Of a stretch of 64,000 bases of DNA, positions 8,594 through 17,581 are shown in pieces. Every line of letters begins with the position of its first letter. Position 1 is the stretch's first letter. Under the pieces are notes generated by a model. That model had not been told where the DNA came from, ran no database searches, and was given only the letters and a program-made list of their open reading frames with translations. The position numbers and the translations under genes are program-made. The DNA comes from CAWHYG01 sp963833505 (GTDB lineage: Bacteria > Eisenbacteria > RBG-16-71-46 > CAIMUX01). The stretch covers positions 310,001 to 374,000 of the forward strand of contig CAWHYG010000007.1 of the NCBI GenBank assembly GCA_963833505.1, read 5' to 3'.

Positions 8594-10246
8594 TCACCGC
8601 TCGGGGTGCCCTCGTCGCTCCCGCCGATCATGGCGCGGGAAGATCCGCCCCTGACGTCGCGGATGCCGGTGGGCCGTGCCGTCCGGCGGCCGTGCGCCTT
8701 CGCCCTGGCCCGCTTCATGGCCTGACGGAGGCCCGTTCGTGATCCCGCTGGCCGGGAGTCCGTCCGGTCCGCCGTTGCCGCCGGCCGTGCCGCCTTCCTG
8801 CCGGGCATGCCAGTCCGGCGGCGTCTCCGGGCTCCGTGGATGGCGGCCGCCGAGTCCGTAGGATTCGTGCAGCCGGGGCACCCAGATCCGGGCCGTGCTC
8901 GCCTGACTCAAGTGATCCGCGAAAGCGAGCGCCTGCTCTTCTTCTCCGTGGACGATGAAGACGTCCTGGGGCGAGCCCTCGTTGCCTTGGAACCAGGCCA
9001 GCAGCTCGTCGCGATCGGCGTGGGCCGAGTACTCGTTCATGACGAAGACCTCGGCGCGGACGTCGTGGGGCTCTCCGTAGATGTTCACGACCTTGTCCCC
9101 GCGGAGGATCCGCCGGCCCAGCGTGTTCTCGGCCATGAAGCCGACGATCAGGATGGCGTTCTTCGGGTCGCCGATGCTGTTCCGCAGGTGATGCAGCACG
9201 CGGCCGCCTTCCATCATGCCCGAGGCCGAGAGGACGAGGAACGGCCCCGGCTTGTCGTTCAAGGCCATCGATTCTTCCACCGTGTGAACGTATTGCAGCC
9301 GGTGGAGGCCGAAGGGATCGCCTCCCCGGCTCAGCATCTGGCGCGCCTCGAGGTCGAAGCACTCCGGATGGCGCTCGAAGACCCCGGTGGCCTCCAGGGC
9401 CAGCGGGCTGTCCACGTAGATGGGGCACGCCGGAATCCGCCCGGCGTCGGCCAGCTCCACGAGCTCGTAGACCAGATCCTGGATCCGGCCCACGGCAAAG
9501 GCCGGGATGATGAGCTTGCCCTTCCGCGCCGCCACCACGTTGACGACGCCCGCCAGCCGCTCCGCGGCGTGCTCCATGGGAGCGTGGGTCCGGTCGCCGT
9601 AGGTGCTCTCCATGATGAGGACGTCGGGCGCCGGAAGATGATCCGGATCGCGGATGATCGGTAGATGCGACCGTCCGAGATCTCCGCTGAAGACGATGGA
9701 CCGGGTGAGGCCGTCCTCCTCGATCGCAAGCTGGACGATCGCGGAACCGAGGATGTGTCCGGCGTCGTGGAAGGTGGCGGTGATCCCCGGTGCCACCGGA
9801 AAGGGCTGATAGTACGGGTGGCCCGAGATCTGCCCGAGGGATCGCTCCGCGTCCGCTTCCGTGTAGAGCGGCTCCCGCCTGGGCTCGCGGGATCCCCGCC
9901 TCTCCAACCGCTTGTTGGCGAATTCCGCGTCCTTCTCCTGCAGGTGGCCGGAGTCTCGGAGCATGTAGGCGGCAAGATCCCGGGTGGCTTCGGTGGCGTG
10001 GATCCGGCCGCGGAAACCCTGGCGAACCATGACGGGAAGCGCTCCGGAGTGGTCGATGTGGGCGTGGCTCAGGACGACCGCGTCGATTCCGCTCGGATCG
10101 AAGGGATGGTCCCGGTTCGCCCGATCCGCTTCGTCCCGGCGTCCCTGGACGAGTCCGAAGTCCAGGAGGATCCGCCGTCCCGCCGCCTCGACCAGATGGC
10201 GCGAGCCCGTGACGGAACGGGCCGCCCCGTGAAATGTGATGCGCAT
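8594..10246 (-). CDS. MBL-fold/beta-CASP RNA nuclease (CPSF/YSH1-like)
   Basis: A 550-residue metallo-beta-lactamase-fold hydrolase of the beta-CASP RNA-processing group, which cleaves RNA using two zinc ions. Seen: a GARSVTGSRHLVE start, the metal motif SHAHIDHSG (H61, H63, D65, H66), a second block near GDLGR, and the beta-CASP closing motifs around ENTLGRRI, EYSAHADRDEL and IVHGEEEQA. The enzyme core ends near residue 455. The last ~95 residues are a Gly/Pro/Arg-rich tail not expected in the family, and the frame simply runs to the stop at 8594. The start at 10246 gives a canonical MRITFHGA. It lies 162 bases after the transporter gene on the same strand. Known homologues are housekeeping ribonucleases of unclear specificity. 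Confidence 0.88.
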   Translation of the reverse strand: MRITFHGAARSVTGSRHLVEAAGRRILLDFGLVQGRRDEADRANRDHPFDPSGIDAVVLSHAHIDHSGALPVMVRQGFRGRIHATEATRDLAAYMLRDSGHLQEKDAEFANKRLERRGSREPRREPLYTEADAERSLGQISGHPYYQPFPVAPGITATFHDAGHILGSAIVQLAIEEDGLTRSIVFSGDLGRSHLPIIRDPDHLPAPDVLIMESTYGDRTHAPMEHAAERLAGVVNVVAARKGKLIIPAFAVGRIQDLVYELVELADAGRIPACPIYVDSPLALEATGVFERHPECFDLEARQMLSRGGDPFGLHRLQYVHTVEESMALNDKPGPFLVLSASGMMEGGRVLHHLRNSIGDPKNAILIVGFMAENTLGRRILRGDKVVNIYGEPHDVRAEVFVMNEYSAHADRDELLAWFQGNEGSPQDVFIVHGEEEQALAFADHLSQASTARIWVPRLHESYGLGGRHPRSPETPPDWHARQEGGTAGGNGGPDGLPASGITNGPPSGHEAGQGEGARPPDGTAHRHPRRQGRIFPRHDRRERRGHPER

Positions 10247-10314
10247 GCGCTACCCCCGCCTTGGCCTCGGCGCGGAAGCCGGCGCCGCAGGTCCCTTCCG
10301 TGACCCCTGAGCGC

Positions 10315-10432
10315 GCTCGACGGCGCTCGGGCCGCCTCCGCGTCTGCCAGATCTCGCTCGACGGCGCTCGGGCCGCCTCCGCGACTGCCAGGAGTCGTTC
10401 GACCGCGCTCAGGCCGTCTCCGCGACCGCCAG
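10315..10432. repeat. Three-copy 41-bp tandem repeat over the 3' end of the transporter gene
   Basis: Three 36-base copies (10315-10350, 10356-10391, 10397-10432), each followed by a 5-base spacer (period 41). Copies 1 and 2 differ at one base; copy 3 has four or five changes. Copy 3 carries the last codons and the stop (10409-10411) of the transporter gene, so the array looks like a duplication of that gene end. Confidence 0.85.
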
Positions 10433-11740
10433 AGCGGCTCGCTCGTCGCCGATCTTCTCGGGCCGCACGACCAGCAGCAGGATCCCGCCGGCCACGAAAA
10501 ACAGGGTCACCGAAAGGATGGCCCGGCGCAAGCTGCCCGTGGCCATGACCAGCGCCCCGTAGACCAGCGGGCCGAAGATCGACGCCACCCGGCTCATCAC
10601 GGCGAAGAAACCGAAGAACTCCGATTCCCGTCCGGCCGGAATCCACTGCGCGGTCAGGGACCGCGAGCATGACTGGATGCCGCCCAGGAAGAGCCCGGCC
10701 AGGGCGCCGAGCACCCAATACTCCGTGAGGGCCGATCCGAAGATGCCGAGAACGGCGGCCCACAGCGTGAAGAGGGTCCAGGCGGCGACGCTCGCCAACA
10801 GCGTCGGCTTGTGCCCCGCCCGATCGGCGAAATAGCCGAGGATGATCGAGCCGCCGAAGGCGGTCCCCTGGATCAGGAGAAAGAAGAGGATGAGGCTCGC
10901 CGGCTTCATCCCCAGCTCCTCCGCGCCGAAGATCGAAGCCATCGTCACGATGGTCTGGACGGCATCGTTGTAGAGCAGGTAGGCCAGGAAGAACCGCCGG
11001 AGATTCCGCGTCCGCGCGATGAGCCGGAGGGTGCGGCCGACCTGCCGGAACGAGGCCGAAACGTCCTCGCGGAGGCGGAGGACGACGGTCTTCTGCTTTC
11101 GGGCCTCATAGCGGAACACGATGAAGAGCGGCAGGGCGAAGAGCAGCCACCACCAGCCGGCGGAGGCGAAGCAATCCCGGACGGAGAAGGTCCCCGGCTT
11201 GAAGCCCAGGACTCCCGGCTTCTGCAGCATGAGGAGATTCAGGATGAGGATGAGCGCGCCCCCAAGATACCCGACGCCCCAGGCGATTCCGGAGGCGCGG
11301 CCGAGCTCGTCCTTGGGCGCGACCTCCGGAAGCAGCGCGTTGTAGAAGACCGAGCACGAGGCGAAACAGGCGTAGGCCGCGACAAAGAGCAACCCGCCGG
11401 AGAGCCACTGGCCCGGGCCGATCGTGGTCAGGCTGAACGTCAGCGCGACCCCCGGGACCCAGAAGAAGATCAGGGAACGGATTCTCGAGCCCCGCCGGTC
11501 GGCCAGGGCGCCGAGCACGGGGGAGGCGAGCGAGACGATCACCATCGAAAGCGAGACCAGCCAGGCGTAGAGCGTGGCGCCGGGGATCCGCGCGCCCAGG
11601 AGCGAGACGCCGCGCGGTCCGCCCGCGACGACCCCGGCGTAGTACTCGCTGAAGAGGACGGTGACGATGGTGGTGGCGAAGCCGGAATCGGCGAAATCGT
11701 AGAGGCTGAAGGCCGTCAGACGGGCGCCGGAACCGGGCAT
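10409..11740 (-). CDS. MFS transporter, UMF1/Atg22-like
   Basis: A 443-residue inner-membrane protein with about twelve hydrophobic segments. The opening FSLYDFADSGFATTIVTVLF matches the YDWANSAFxT start of the UMF1 branch of the major facilitator superfamily. A typical MFS loop (LGALADRRGSR) follows the second helix. UMF1 members are thought to export small solutes such as amino acids, but the substrate here is unknown. The ATG at 11740 lies 3 bases after the stop of the SPOUT methyltransferase gene, so the two are co-transcribed and probably translationally coupled. The final codons fall inside a 41-bp tandem repeat. Confidence 0.85.
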   Translation of the reverse strand: MPGSGARLTAFSLYDFADSGFATTIVTVLFSEYYAGVVAGGPRGVSLLGARIPGATLYAWLVSLSMVIVSLASPVLGALADRRGSRIRSLIFFWVPGVALTFSLTTIGPGQWLSGGLLFVAAYACFASCSVFYNALLPEVAPKDELGRASGIAWGVGYLGGALILILNLLMLQKPGVLGFKPGTFSVRDCFASAGWWWLLFALPLFIVFRYEARKQKTVVLRLREDVSASFRQVGRTLRLIARTRNLRRFFLAYLLYNDAVQTIVTMASIFGAEELGMKPASLILFFLLIQGTAFGGSIILGYFADRAGHKPTLLASVAAWTLFTLWAAVLGIFGSALTEYWVLGALAGLFLGGIQSCSRSLTAQWIPAGRESEFFGFFAVMSRVASIFGPLVYGALVMATGSLRRAILSVTLFFVAGGILLLVVRPEKIGDERAALAVAETA

Positions 11741-11743
11741 GCT

Positions 11744-12577
11744 TCAGTGGGAGGGCCTGTGCCCGTTGCGGGAGATGAGCCTGAGCCAGAAGAAGGCGAC
11801 GGCTCCGGCCGCAGCCACGCCCAACGACTCGACTCCCGGCTGCATGGGGATGCGGACCTTGAGGTCGACCGCGGCTTCGGACGCGGGGTCGAGCCCCATG
11901 CCTTCCGAGCCCAGGATGAGCGCGGTCGGCCGGTCGTTGTCCAGCTCGGTGAGATCCATTTCCGCCCGGGGGGTCAGGGCAACGGTGCGGAAGCCCACGT
12001 TCCGAAGGGTGCTCATGAGCGGCAGGAACGACTCTTCCGTCAGCACCGGCAGATGGAACGTCGCGCCCATCGAGGCCCGAAGCGCGCGGTGATGGAACGG
12101 ATCGACCGTCCCGGTCGTGGTGATGAGACCCCGCACGCCCGCGGCCAGCGCGCTGCGGGTCAGGGCTCCGATGTTGGTGGGATCCTGGAGGCCGTGCATC
12201 ACGGCCACGTGGGAGATGCCCTCCGCGCGGTGGTTCCAGATCGCAGTCCGGTCGGTGCGAGGACGCTCGAACACGCCGACGATTCCCTGCGGAGTCTCCA
12301 CCGCAGAGATCTGCCGGAAGAGGTGATCAAGAACGCGATAGAGGGGAAGCCGCAGGCGGGACGCGTCGTCGACGAGCGCGGTGATCTCGGGATCCCGCTC
12401 CTGGATCGTGGCGAAGAGGGCCCGGCACCTCAGCCCGGCCTTCAGAGCCTCCTGGACGAGGTGGATCCCGTCGGCGATCAGGACGCCTTCCTTCCGGCAA
12501 TCCCGCGGCCGGGCCAGGAGCCGCCGCACCTGCCCGATCATGCGGTTCTGCGAAGATGTGATCGGTGGAAGCTCCAT
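11744..12577 (-). CDS. SPOUT-class RNA methyltransferase (TrmH/SpoU family)
   Basis: A 277-residue RNA 2'-O-methyltransferase. The N-terminal substrate-binding part (residues 1-105) has the usual KEGVLIADGIHLVQEAL segment. The SAM-binding knot follows: motif 1 DPTNIGALTRSALAAG, motif 2 LILGSEGMGL, motif 3 IPMQPGVESLGVAAAGAVA. Motif 3 reads SLGV where the family normally has SLNV, so an otherwise near-invariant Asn is Gly. The frame extends further upstream, but the ATG at 12577 fits the family length and has GGGAGA upstream, 28 bases after the stop of the previous gene. Substrate (rRNA or tRNA) cannot be told from sequence. Confidence 0.88.
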   Translation of the reverse strand: MELPPITSSQNRMIGQVRRLLARPRDCRKEGVLIADGIHLVQEALKAGLRCRALFATIQERDPEITALVDDASRLRLPLYRVLDHLFRQISAVETPQGIVGVFERPRTDRTAIWNHRAEGISHVAVMHGLQDPTNIGALTRSALAAGVRGLITTTGTVDPFHHRALRASMGATFHLPVLTEESFLPLMSTLRNVGFRTVALTPRAEMDLTELDNDRPTALILGSEGMGLDPASEAAVDLKVRIPMQPGVESLGVAAAGAVAFFWLRLISRNGHRPSH

Positions 12578-12605
12578 GGATCTCCCGAAGGCCTCCTTCC
12601 GTTCC

Positions 12606-15008
12606 CTATCGGGCCGGAGGAGACCATTCCGTGTCGATACCCACTCCCGCCTCCGTCGCCAACGGAGACTGAGTGTTGGTCCCGCCTTGTACCCAGATTC
12701 GATCGTCTCCGGCGAAGGGCTTCGACGCCGGATACGTATCCCGGCCCCCTGTGTCGAGGAACAGGCCAAGACTTTTCATTCGATCCCTGAGACCGCCCCG
12801 GCTATCTACGTTGGAGCGGCCCAGGGACGAGGCAGCCTCGACTTCATAGCGGTCATCTCCGCTCTGGTCCCAGAATATGCCGAAGCCATTGGCATTCCCC
12901 GCGCCGAGGCTCAAGTTCGGGGCCTGGTAGAGATCCCGTCCGCTACGATCATACAACAGACCGAGCGAGAAATCGTGTCCTGCTCCCAGGGCCATGTTCA
13001 TGGTGCTGCGATACCGATCATTCCCGCCCCCCTCCCAAAGCGCCCCGATGGCGAAATGGGCCGCCGCGCCCTGGGTGTACCAGACCCCGTCATAGGTGTC
13101 GTCGCCGGCGCCGTCGGCCAGCACGCCGATCCCGTACCAGTATCCCGCCCCCTGGCCGAAGATCCCGCAGTGGTAGTGGTCGTTACCCGCCCCGTCCGCC
13201 AGCATCCCGAATCCCCCGGGCAGAGAATGGCCGTCCGTGTAGTCCGCTCGCTTGCCGAATCCGAAGCCCTGAGCCAGGCTGGAATTGTGTTCCTTGCTCT
13301 GGGCCGCGGGGAATCGGATGGCCTGGTCGTCCGCCCAGTATTCATCGTCACCTTCCGCGTCGATCAGAAGTCCGGATCCGAGAACGTACCCGTAGCCCTG
13401 GGCCTGCTGGAAGGCGTGGTAGCGATCGTTTCCGGTGGAATCGGCCAGGATGCCGATCCCGAAGAGACCGGCGCCCTCGCACGCCGTGAAGGCGTCGTAG
13501 GTGTCGTTTCCGGAGCGGTCGGCCAGCACGCCCACGCCGCACAGTCCGGCGCCGAGACAGAGATTGACGCCGTGATATCGATCCTCGCCTTCTCGATCGA
13601 TCAGGATGCCGATTCCAGTCACGCCGGCTCCGAAGGCGGGCCGCGTGGAATCCGCCGTGTCGTAGGCGTCGGATCCGGCGAGGTCGATCAGCACCGACAC
13701 CGGCGACCAGGGCGTTCCCGCCGCTCCTCCTTGATAATGATCGTCTCCCGCCGGATCGATGATCAGCAGGTAGTCTCCCGCGGGATAGGCGTCCGCTCCG
13801 CGGGTCCCGATGACGATCGCGCCCAGAGGCGTCTCGACGCGGAGCGGAACCGCCGGCGCGGCTCCCGCCGAATCTCGCGACGCGGCGGCGCGTTCCAACT
13901 GCGGAACCTCCGTTTCCAGGACGCGCAGAAGGTCAGTCGCCCCGGCCTGGAGAAGCGCCGGATCCACCTTCATCGCCGTTTCCTCGACTCCGCGGAGAAA
14001 GGCGGGATCCAGACCGTCCGAATCGAGCGTCGTCACGTAGCGGACCGCCTGCCGGTAGAGCCAGACATCGGGCGCCTCATCGGGCGAAGACCCGGTGAAA
14101 AGATCCGGACGCGCGCGGGCGATCGGCGGCAGCTCCACCGGCAGAAGGGCCAGGTCCCTCCAGCGGGCCGCTTCGGCCTCGGCTGCGAGGATGATGGCAA
14201 TCGGCCGATGCCAGCTCAGCGGAAGCCGGGATAGCGCGGCCACTGCGGATTTCGGGTCGCGCGAGAAGCCGGGTGCGCGGTCGCGGCCGGTACGTCTGTC
14301 ATTTGCGGATGCTCCCGGGCCGGACCTCTGGAACCCACCGGCGGCGGATGCTTCCGGTCCGGATCTCCGGAACTCTCCCGCCCGCCAGACCGCTTCGAGG
14401 GCGCGCTCCAGCGGATCCCCGTGAGAGAGGGAATCGACCAGCGCCTTGACCGGATCGTCGATCAGTCCGCGCCTCACTCCGTGACCGAGGCGGACGCCGG
14501 CGAAGATCGTCAGATCGGCCGGCTTCTGGACGGACTTGACCAGAGCGTCCTCGAAGATGGCAATATCGCCCGGAATGGCGAACGGCCGGCTCATCCAATC
14601 GTCGTAAAGCGGCAGCCGCGGGCCGCCGCCGTAGAGATCCGCGTCGTGAAGGTCGATGTGCAGGTCTTCCGGGCGCCAGCCGATGGCCGCGAGAGCGCGC
14701 CGGGCGGGCTCGGGGACCAGCACTGGAAGAGTCTGTCGGGCCGCCGTCGTGTCGGCGGCCCCCCGCGAGAGCGGGTTTGGATCGGATGCCCCAACCGCAG
14801 GCGCGGAAGCGGGTTGAGCTTTGGACTGCAGCGCGGGCGCCGAGGCGGGTTGCGCTTTGGACTGCAGCGCGGGCGCGGAGACGGAGGCTGCGCTCTGCGT
14901 CAGCGCAAGCGCCGTTTCACCGGCGCCGAGCAGCACCCCGGCGACTAACGTCCAGGCCACGGAGCTCCGGAGACGGAGCTCCGAACGTTTCGAATCCAAG
15001 GGCCCCAT
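12606..15008 (-). CDS. Secreted protein with twelve G-x-G/D-x-Y repeats, unknown function
   Basis: About 800 residues. The ATG at 15008 is chosen over two upstream ATGs because GGAGG lies 8 bases before it. A signal peptide (SVAWTLVAGVLLGAGETALA) comes first, then a low-complexity stretch with two 12-residue repeats (APALQSKAQPAS). An alpha-rich region spans about residues 80-390. From about 415 to 757 there are twelve units of about 27-40 residues with the core hhhDxxGxDxY, often preceded by GxG and followed by a Q/L-G-x-G turn, e.g. GIGILADSTGNDRY. The regular Asp/Gly spacing suggests a calcium-stabilised beta-solenoid, but it is not the RTX nonapeptide. A Ser/Gly-rich insert lies near residues 216-250. 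It is first in a minus-strand operon with the RNA methyltransferase and transporter. No function was recognised. Confidence 0.8.
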   Translation of the reverse strand: MGPLDSKRSELRLRSSVAWTLVAGVLLGAGETALALTQSAASVSAPALQSKAQPASAPALQSKAQPASAPAVGASDPNPLSRGAADTTAARQTLPVLVPEPARRALAAIGWRPEDLHIDLHDADLYGGGPRLPLYDDWMSRPFAIPGDIAIFEDALVKSVQKPADLTIFAGVRLGHGVRRGLIDDPVKALVDSLSHGDPLERALEAVWRAGEFRRSGPEASAAGGFQRSGPGASANDRRTGRDRAPGFSRDPKSAVAALSRLPLSWHRPIAIILAAEAEAARWRDLALLPVELPPIARARPDLFTGSSPDEAPDVWLYRQAVRYVTTLDSDGLDPAFLRGVEETAMKVDPALLQAGATDLLRVLETEVPQLERAAASRDSAGAAPAVPLRVETPLGAIVIGTRGADAYPAGDYLLIIDPAGDDHYQGGAAGTPWSPVSVLIDLAGSDAYDTADSTRPAFGAGVTGIGILIDREGEDRYHGVNLCLGAGLCGVGVLADRSGNDTYDAFTACEGAGLFGIGILADSTGNDRYHAFQQAQGYGYVLGSGLLIDAEGDDEYWADDQAIRFPAAQSKEHNSSLAQGFGFGKRADYTDGHSLPGGFGMLADGAGNDHYHCGIFGQGAGYWYGIGVLADGAGDDTYDGVWYTQGAAAHFAIGALWEGGGNDRYRSTMNMALGAGHDFSLGLLYDRSGRDLYQAPNLSLGAGNANGFGIFWDQSGDDRYEVEAASSLGRSNVDSRGGLRDRMKSLGLFLDTGGRDTYPASKPFAGDDRIWVQGGTNTQSPLATEAGVGIDTEWSPPAR
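14801..14884. repeat. 36-bp tandem repeat in the repeat-protein gene
   Basis: Two 36-base copies (14801-14836, 14837-14872) with only a few differences, plus a 12-base partial third copy. They encode the tandem APALQSKAQPAS units just after the signal peptide. The length is a multiple of three, so copy-number change keeps the frame. Confidence 0.8.
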
Positions 15009-15182
15009 TTCCTTCGCCTCCATTGGACCGCCGCGTTCCCGATCCAGTGGGACGCAGGACTGCGCGTACAATCATAACAGACGCCGGGGGCTCCGCGGAC
15101 CCGGATTCTCGGGCATTTCGGCCGGAGAGCGGGCGCGGACATCCTGGATGCGGCCGGAGGACCGGCCGGGAGGATTGCGGCG

Positions 15183-16442
15183 ATGACCCTCGGTTCGATC
15201 CCGCCGACCGAAAGGCTGCATCTGGAACGAAGCGACCTCCTGGTCTTCGAGGCGAAAGTCCTGGCCGCGACCGGGAATGCCGGCCGGGACGAGGTCGCTC
15301 TCGACCGGACGGCGTTCTACGTCGAGTCGGGAGGCCAGCCTTCGGATCAGGGAACGCTGGCCGGCCGCGCCGTGGTCGGCCTCCGGTTGGAGGACAACGT
15401 GGTGTGGCATGAGCTGGGCCCCGGACCGTTTCTGTCGCCGGGAGATCCGGTGTCCGGTGCGGTGGATTCCCGAATCCGGAACGACCACATGCAGCAGCAC
15501 ACCGGCCAGCACATCCTGTCGCAGGCTTTTGTTCGCGCGGGCGGCGGCGCGACTCGCGGATTCCACCTCGGACGCGAGGAATCGACGATCGACCTCAACG
15601 GACCCCGGCCCGAAGAGGATCTCGTGGCCGCCGCCGTCCTTTCGGCCAACCGCTGCGTCCTGGCGGACGTGCCGGTCCGCGTGCACTTCGCGAAGCGGTC
15701 CGAGCTGAATCGCTATCCCCTCCGGCGGGAACCCGGCGTGGACTTCGATACCCTGCGCCTGATCGAGATCGAGGACTTCGACTGGTCGGCCTGCGGCGGC
15801 ACGCACGCGGGACGAACCGGAGAGGTGGGCCCCCTGCACGTGCTGGGCGTGGACAGGATCCGCGACCTCTGGAGAATCCACTTCCTGGCCGGCTGGAGGG
15901 CGCTTCGCTATCTGGCCGGCCTCCAGGGGATGCTCGACGGGCTGGCGCGGGACCATTCCTTGCGCTGGGATGGGATCAAAGCCGCGCTGCAGGCGCGGGA
16001 GCGCGAGAACCTGGAGCTTTCGCGCGAGCTTCGCCGCCTCCGGGTGGAACGGGGGGAGGCGGAAGCCGCGAGACTCTGGGAATCCTGCTCCCGGAAAGGG
16101 GAGGGACCGAGCCGGATCGCGCGTTGGTGCGGCCAGGCGTCCGCCGACGAGCTGCGGGCGCTGGCCGGACGGCTCGTGTCCTTCGGTCCCGTGCTGGCTC
16201 TCGTCGGCGGCAATGACGGCGGCCGCTCGACCTGGATCGCAGCCCGTTCCGAGCGGATGCCGGAAGGATCATTCGAGGCGGGCTGGGCAGCCGGTTCGTT
16301 CTTGCGGGCCTGGCTCGCGGCGTTCGGCGGCAAGGGCGGGGGATCGGAGGTTTTCGCGCAGGGAACCGGGCCGGCGGTGGAAGACTCGGCTCTCGAGGGT
16401 CTTGAGGGGCGGATGGCCGGCTGGGCGGCCGGGGAGCCGTGA
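15183..16442 (+). CDS. Alanyl-tRNA editing protein (AlaX-L type)
   Basis: A 419-residue trans-editing enzyme that hydrolyses mischarged Ser- or Gly-tRNA(Ala). Seen: the AlaRS-editing start with YVESGGQPSDQG, zinc ligands HMQQHTGQH (H102, H106) and CGGTH (C204, H208), a coiled-coil-like linker near residues 270-300, and a C-terminal DHHA1 domain with GGKGGGSEVFAQG. The full-length arrangement resembles the C-terminal half of alanyl-tRNA synthetase without the catalytic core. GGAGG lies about 9 bases upstream of the ATG. It is divergent from the secreted repeat-protein gene and converges on acylphosphatase. Confidence 0.92.
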   Translation: MTLGSIPPTERLHLERSDLLVFEAKVLAATGNAGRDEVALDRTAFYVESGGQPSDQGTLAGRAVVGLRLEDNVVWHELGPGPFLSPGDPVSGAVDSRIRNDHMQQHTGQHILSQAFVRAGGGATRGFHLGREESTIDLNGPRPEEDLVAAAVLSANRCVLADVPVRVHFAKRSELNRYPLRREPGVDFDTLRLIEIEDFDWSACGGTHAGRTGEVGPLHVLGVDRIRDLWRIHFLAGWRALRYLAGLQGMLDGLARDHSLRWDGIKAALQARERENLELSRELRRLRVERGEAEAARLWESCSRKGEGPSRIARWCGQASADELRALAGRLVSFGPVLALVGGNDGGRSTWIAARSERMPEGSFEAGWAAGSFLRAWLAAFGGKGGGSEVFAQGTGPAVEDSALEGLEGRMAGWAAGEP

Positions 16443-16483
16443 GCAGCGCGGGCGCTGGCCGGGGGAAGATGCCTACGAGCCGG

Positions 16484-16765
16484 CTAGTGCCGGATCGCGA
16501 ACGGATGGGGGGCGTCCGAGGAGTCGTTCCAGTCGACTTCCACGCCCGTGACCCGAGCCAGGCTCGGGCCCCGGTGCAGATAGTCTACGAGCTTCTCCAG
16601 ATCCTCGCGTGGACCCGAGGCGACGACCTCGAGGGAGCCGTCCGGGAGATTTCTGGCAAAGCCGCCGAGACGAAGCGCGCGGGCCTCCTCGGCCGCGGAG
16701 CTCCGGAAATAGGTGCCTTGAACCCGTCCACGCACGATCGCCCGGAACTGTCCATGCTGGCCCAT
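16484..16765 (-). CDS. acyP: Acylphosphatase
   Basis: A small 93-residue enzyme that hydrolyses acyl phosphates in the cytoplasm. The family signature is visible as VRGRVQGTYFRSSAAEEA with the catalytic Arg (R21), followed by GFARNLPDGSLEV with the catalytic Asn (N39). The usual GVxFR is GTYFR here. A longer frame continues upstream, but the ATG at 16765 has GGGAGG 4-5 bases upstream and gives the normal family length. It is divergent from mrfB. Confidence 0.92.
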   Translation of the reverse strand: MGQHGQFRAIVRGRVQGTYFRSSAAEEARALRLGGFARNLPDGSLEVVASGPREDLEKLVDYLHRGPSLARVTGVEVDWNDSSDAPHPFAIRH

Positions 16766-16798
16766 GCAACCTCCCTTCTGCCGGGAATCGACGCCGCC

Positions 16799-16808
16799 AT
16801 GGTACCAT
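16799..16808. promoter_or_regulatory. Palindromic ATGGTACCAT in a divergent promoter region
   Basis: A 10-base perfect palindrome that contains an extended -10-like TGGTACCAT on both strands, located between acylphosphatase (-) and mrfB (+). The identical 10-mer recurs at 24100-24109 between degP and the thioredoxin gene. No convincing -35 is paired with it. Confidence 0.35.
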
Positions 16809-16933
16809 CCACGACGCTGCCGGGGGTAGCAGGCGCGTCGGTGGGGTCGGTGGGGCCGCAGTGCCGGAGGGCACCGCCCTGCGGCCGGGTCCGCTGAAGA
16901 GCGACAGGGCGCGGAGGCCAAGGAACCCACCGC

Positions 16934-17581
16934 ATGGAATGGATCCACGAGGCATTTCCGGATGCCATCCTGAGCTCGCCCGGCGAGGCCTACGGCCGCA
17001 TCACGCATCCTCCCTCCGCCGGCTGGGCCGAAGATCCGCACCTGCGCGAGCTCACCGGCTCCTGGCTGATGTTCGATCTCGAAACCCTCGGATTCCTGGG
17101 CCATCCGCTCTTCCTGATCGGCGTGCTGCGGCCCGGCGCGGATCCGAACCGTTGGGAAGTGGTGCAGCTCCTGGCTCGGGACTACACCGAGGAAGAGGCG
17201 GTTCTGCGAGCCTTCGCCACCGAAGGGGAAGCCGTCCGGCGCTGGGTCAGCTTCAACGGGAAGAGCTTCGACCTCCCGTTCCTGCGGCGGAGGGCGGCCT
17301 TCTATCGCCTCCGGCTGCCGGAGCCGGAAGAGCACCGGGATCTCCTGCCGCTGGCGCGGCGGCTGTATCGGGGCGTCCTGCCCAACTGCCGGCTCCAGAC
17401 TCTGGAAGGCGCGATCTTCGGCCGCTACCGCCACCGGGACGTCGGCGGCGCGGAGATCCCGGCCGCCTACCATGCCTTCGTGAGAGGCGACGACCCGGAG
17501 ATCATGTCTTCGATCCTCCGGCATAACCGGAACGACCTGGTCTCTCTGGCCCGGCTGCTGGTGCATTCTGTCGGGGCCTGA
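16934..17581 (+). CDS. mrfB: MrfB/YprB-type exonuclease (RNase H-like, DEDD)
   Basis: A 215-residue 3'-5' exonuclease of the YprB family. The DEDD active site is visible: FDLETLG (D48, E50), FNGKSFDLPFL (D113) and HNRNDLVSLARL (D201). In Bacillus subtilis the YprA helicase and YprB nuclease (MrfA/MrfB) act together in repair of mitomycin-C lesions. Here the two genes are adjacent and co-oriented (106-base gap), which supports the same pairing. The family often carries a C-terminal TPR part, which is absent here, so this is a minimal nuclease. The start follows AAGGAA about 9 bases upstream. Confidence 0.87.
   Translation: MEWIHEAFPDAILSSPGEAYGRITHPPSAGWAEDPHLRELTGSWLMFDLETLGFLGHPLFLIGVLRPGADPNRWEVVQLLARDYTEEEAVLRAFATEGEAVRRWVSFNGKSFDLPFLRRRAAFYRLRLPEPEEHRDLLPLARRLYRGVLPNCRLQTLEGAIFGRYRHRDVGGAEIPAAYHAFVRGDDPEIMSSILRHNRNDLVSLARLLVHSVGA

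Noticed and set aside
10315..10432. Short regular repeats considered as a CRISPR array
   Set aside because: Only three copies, 5-base spacers, repeat overlaps a coding end, and no cas gene in the window.
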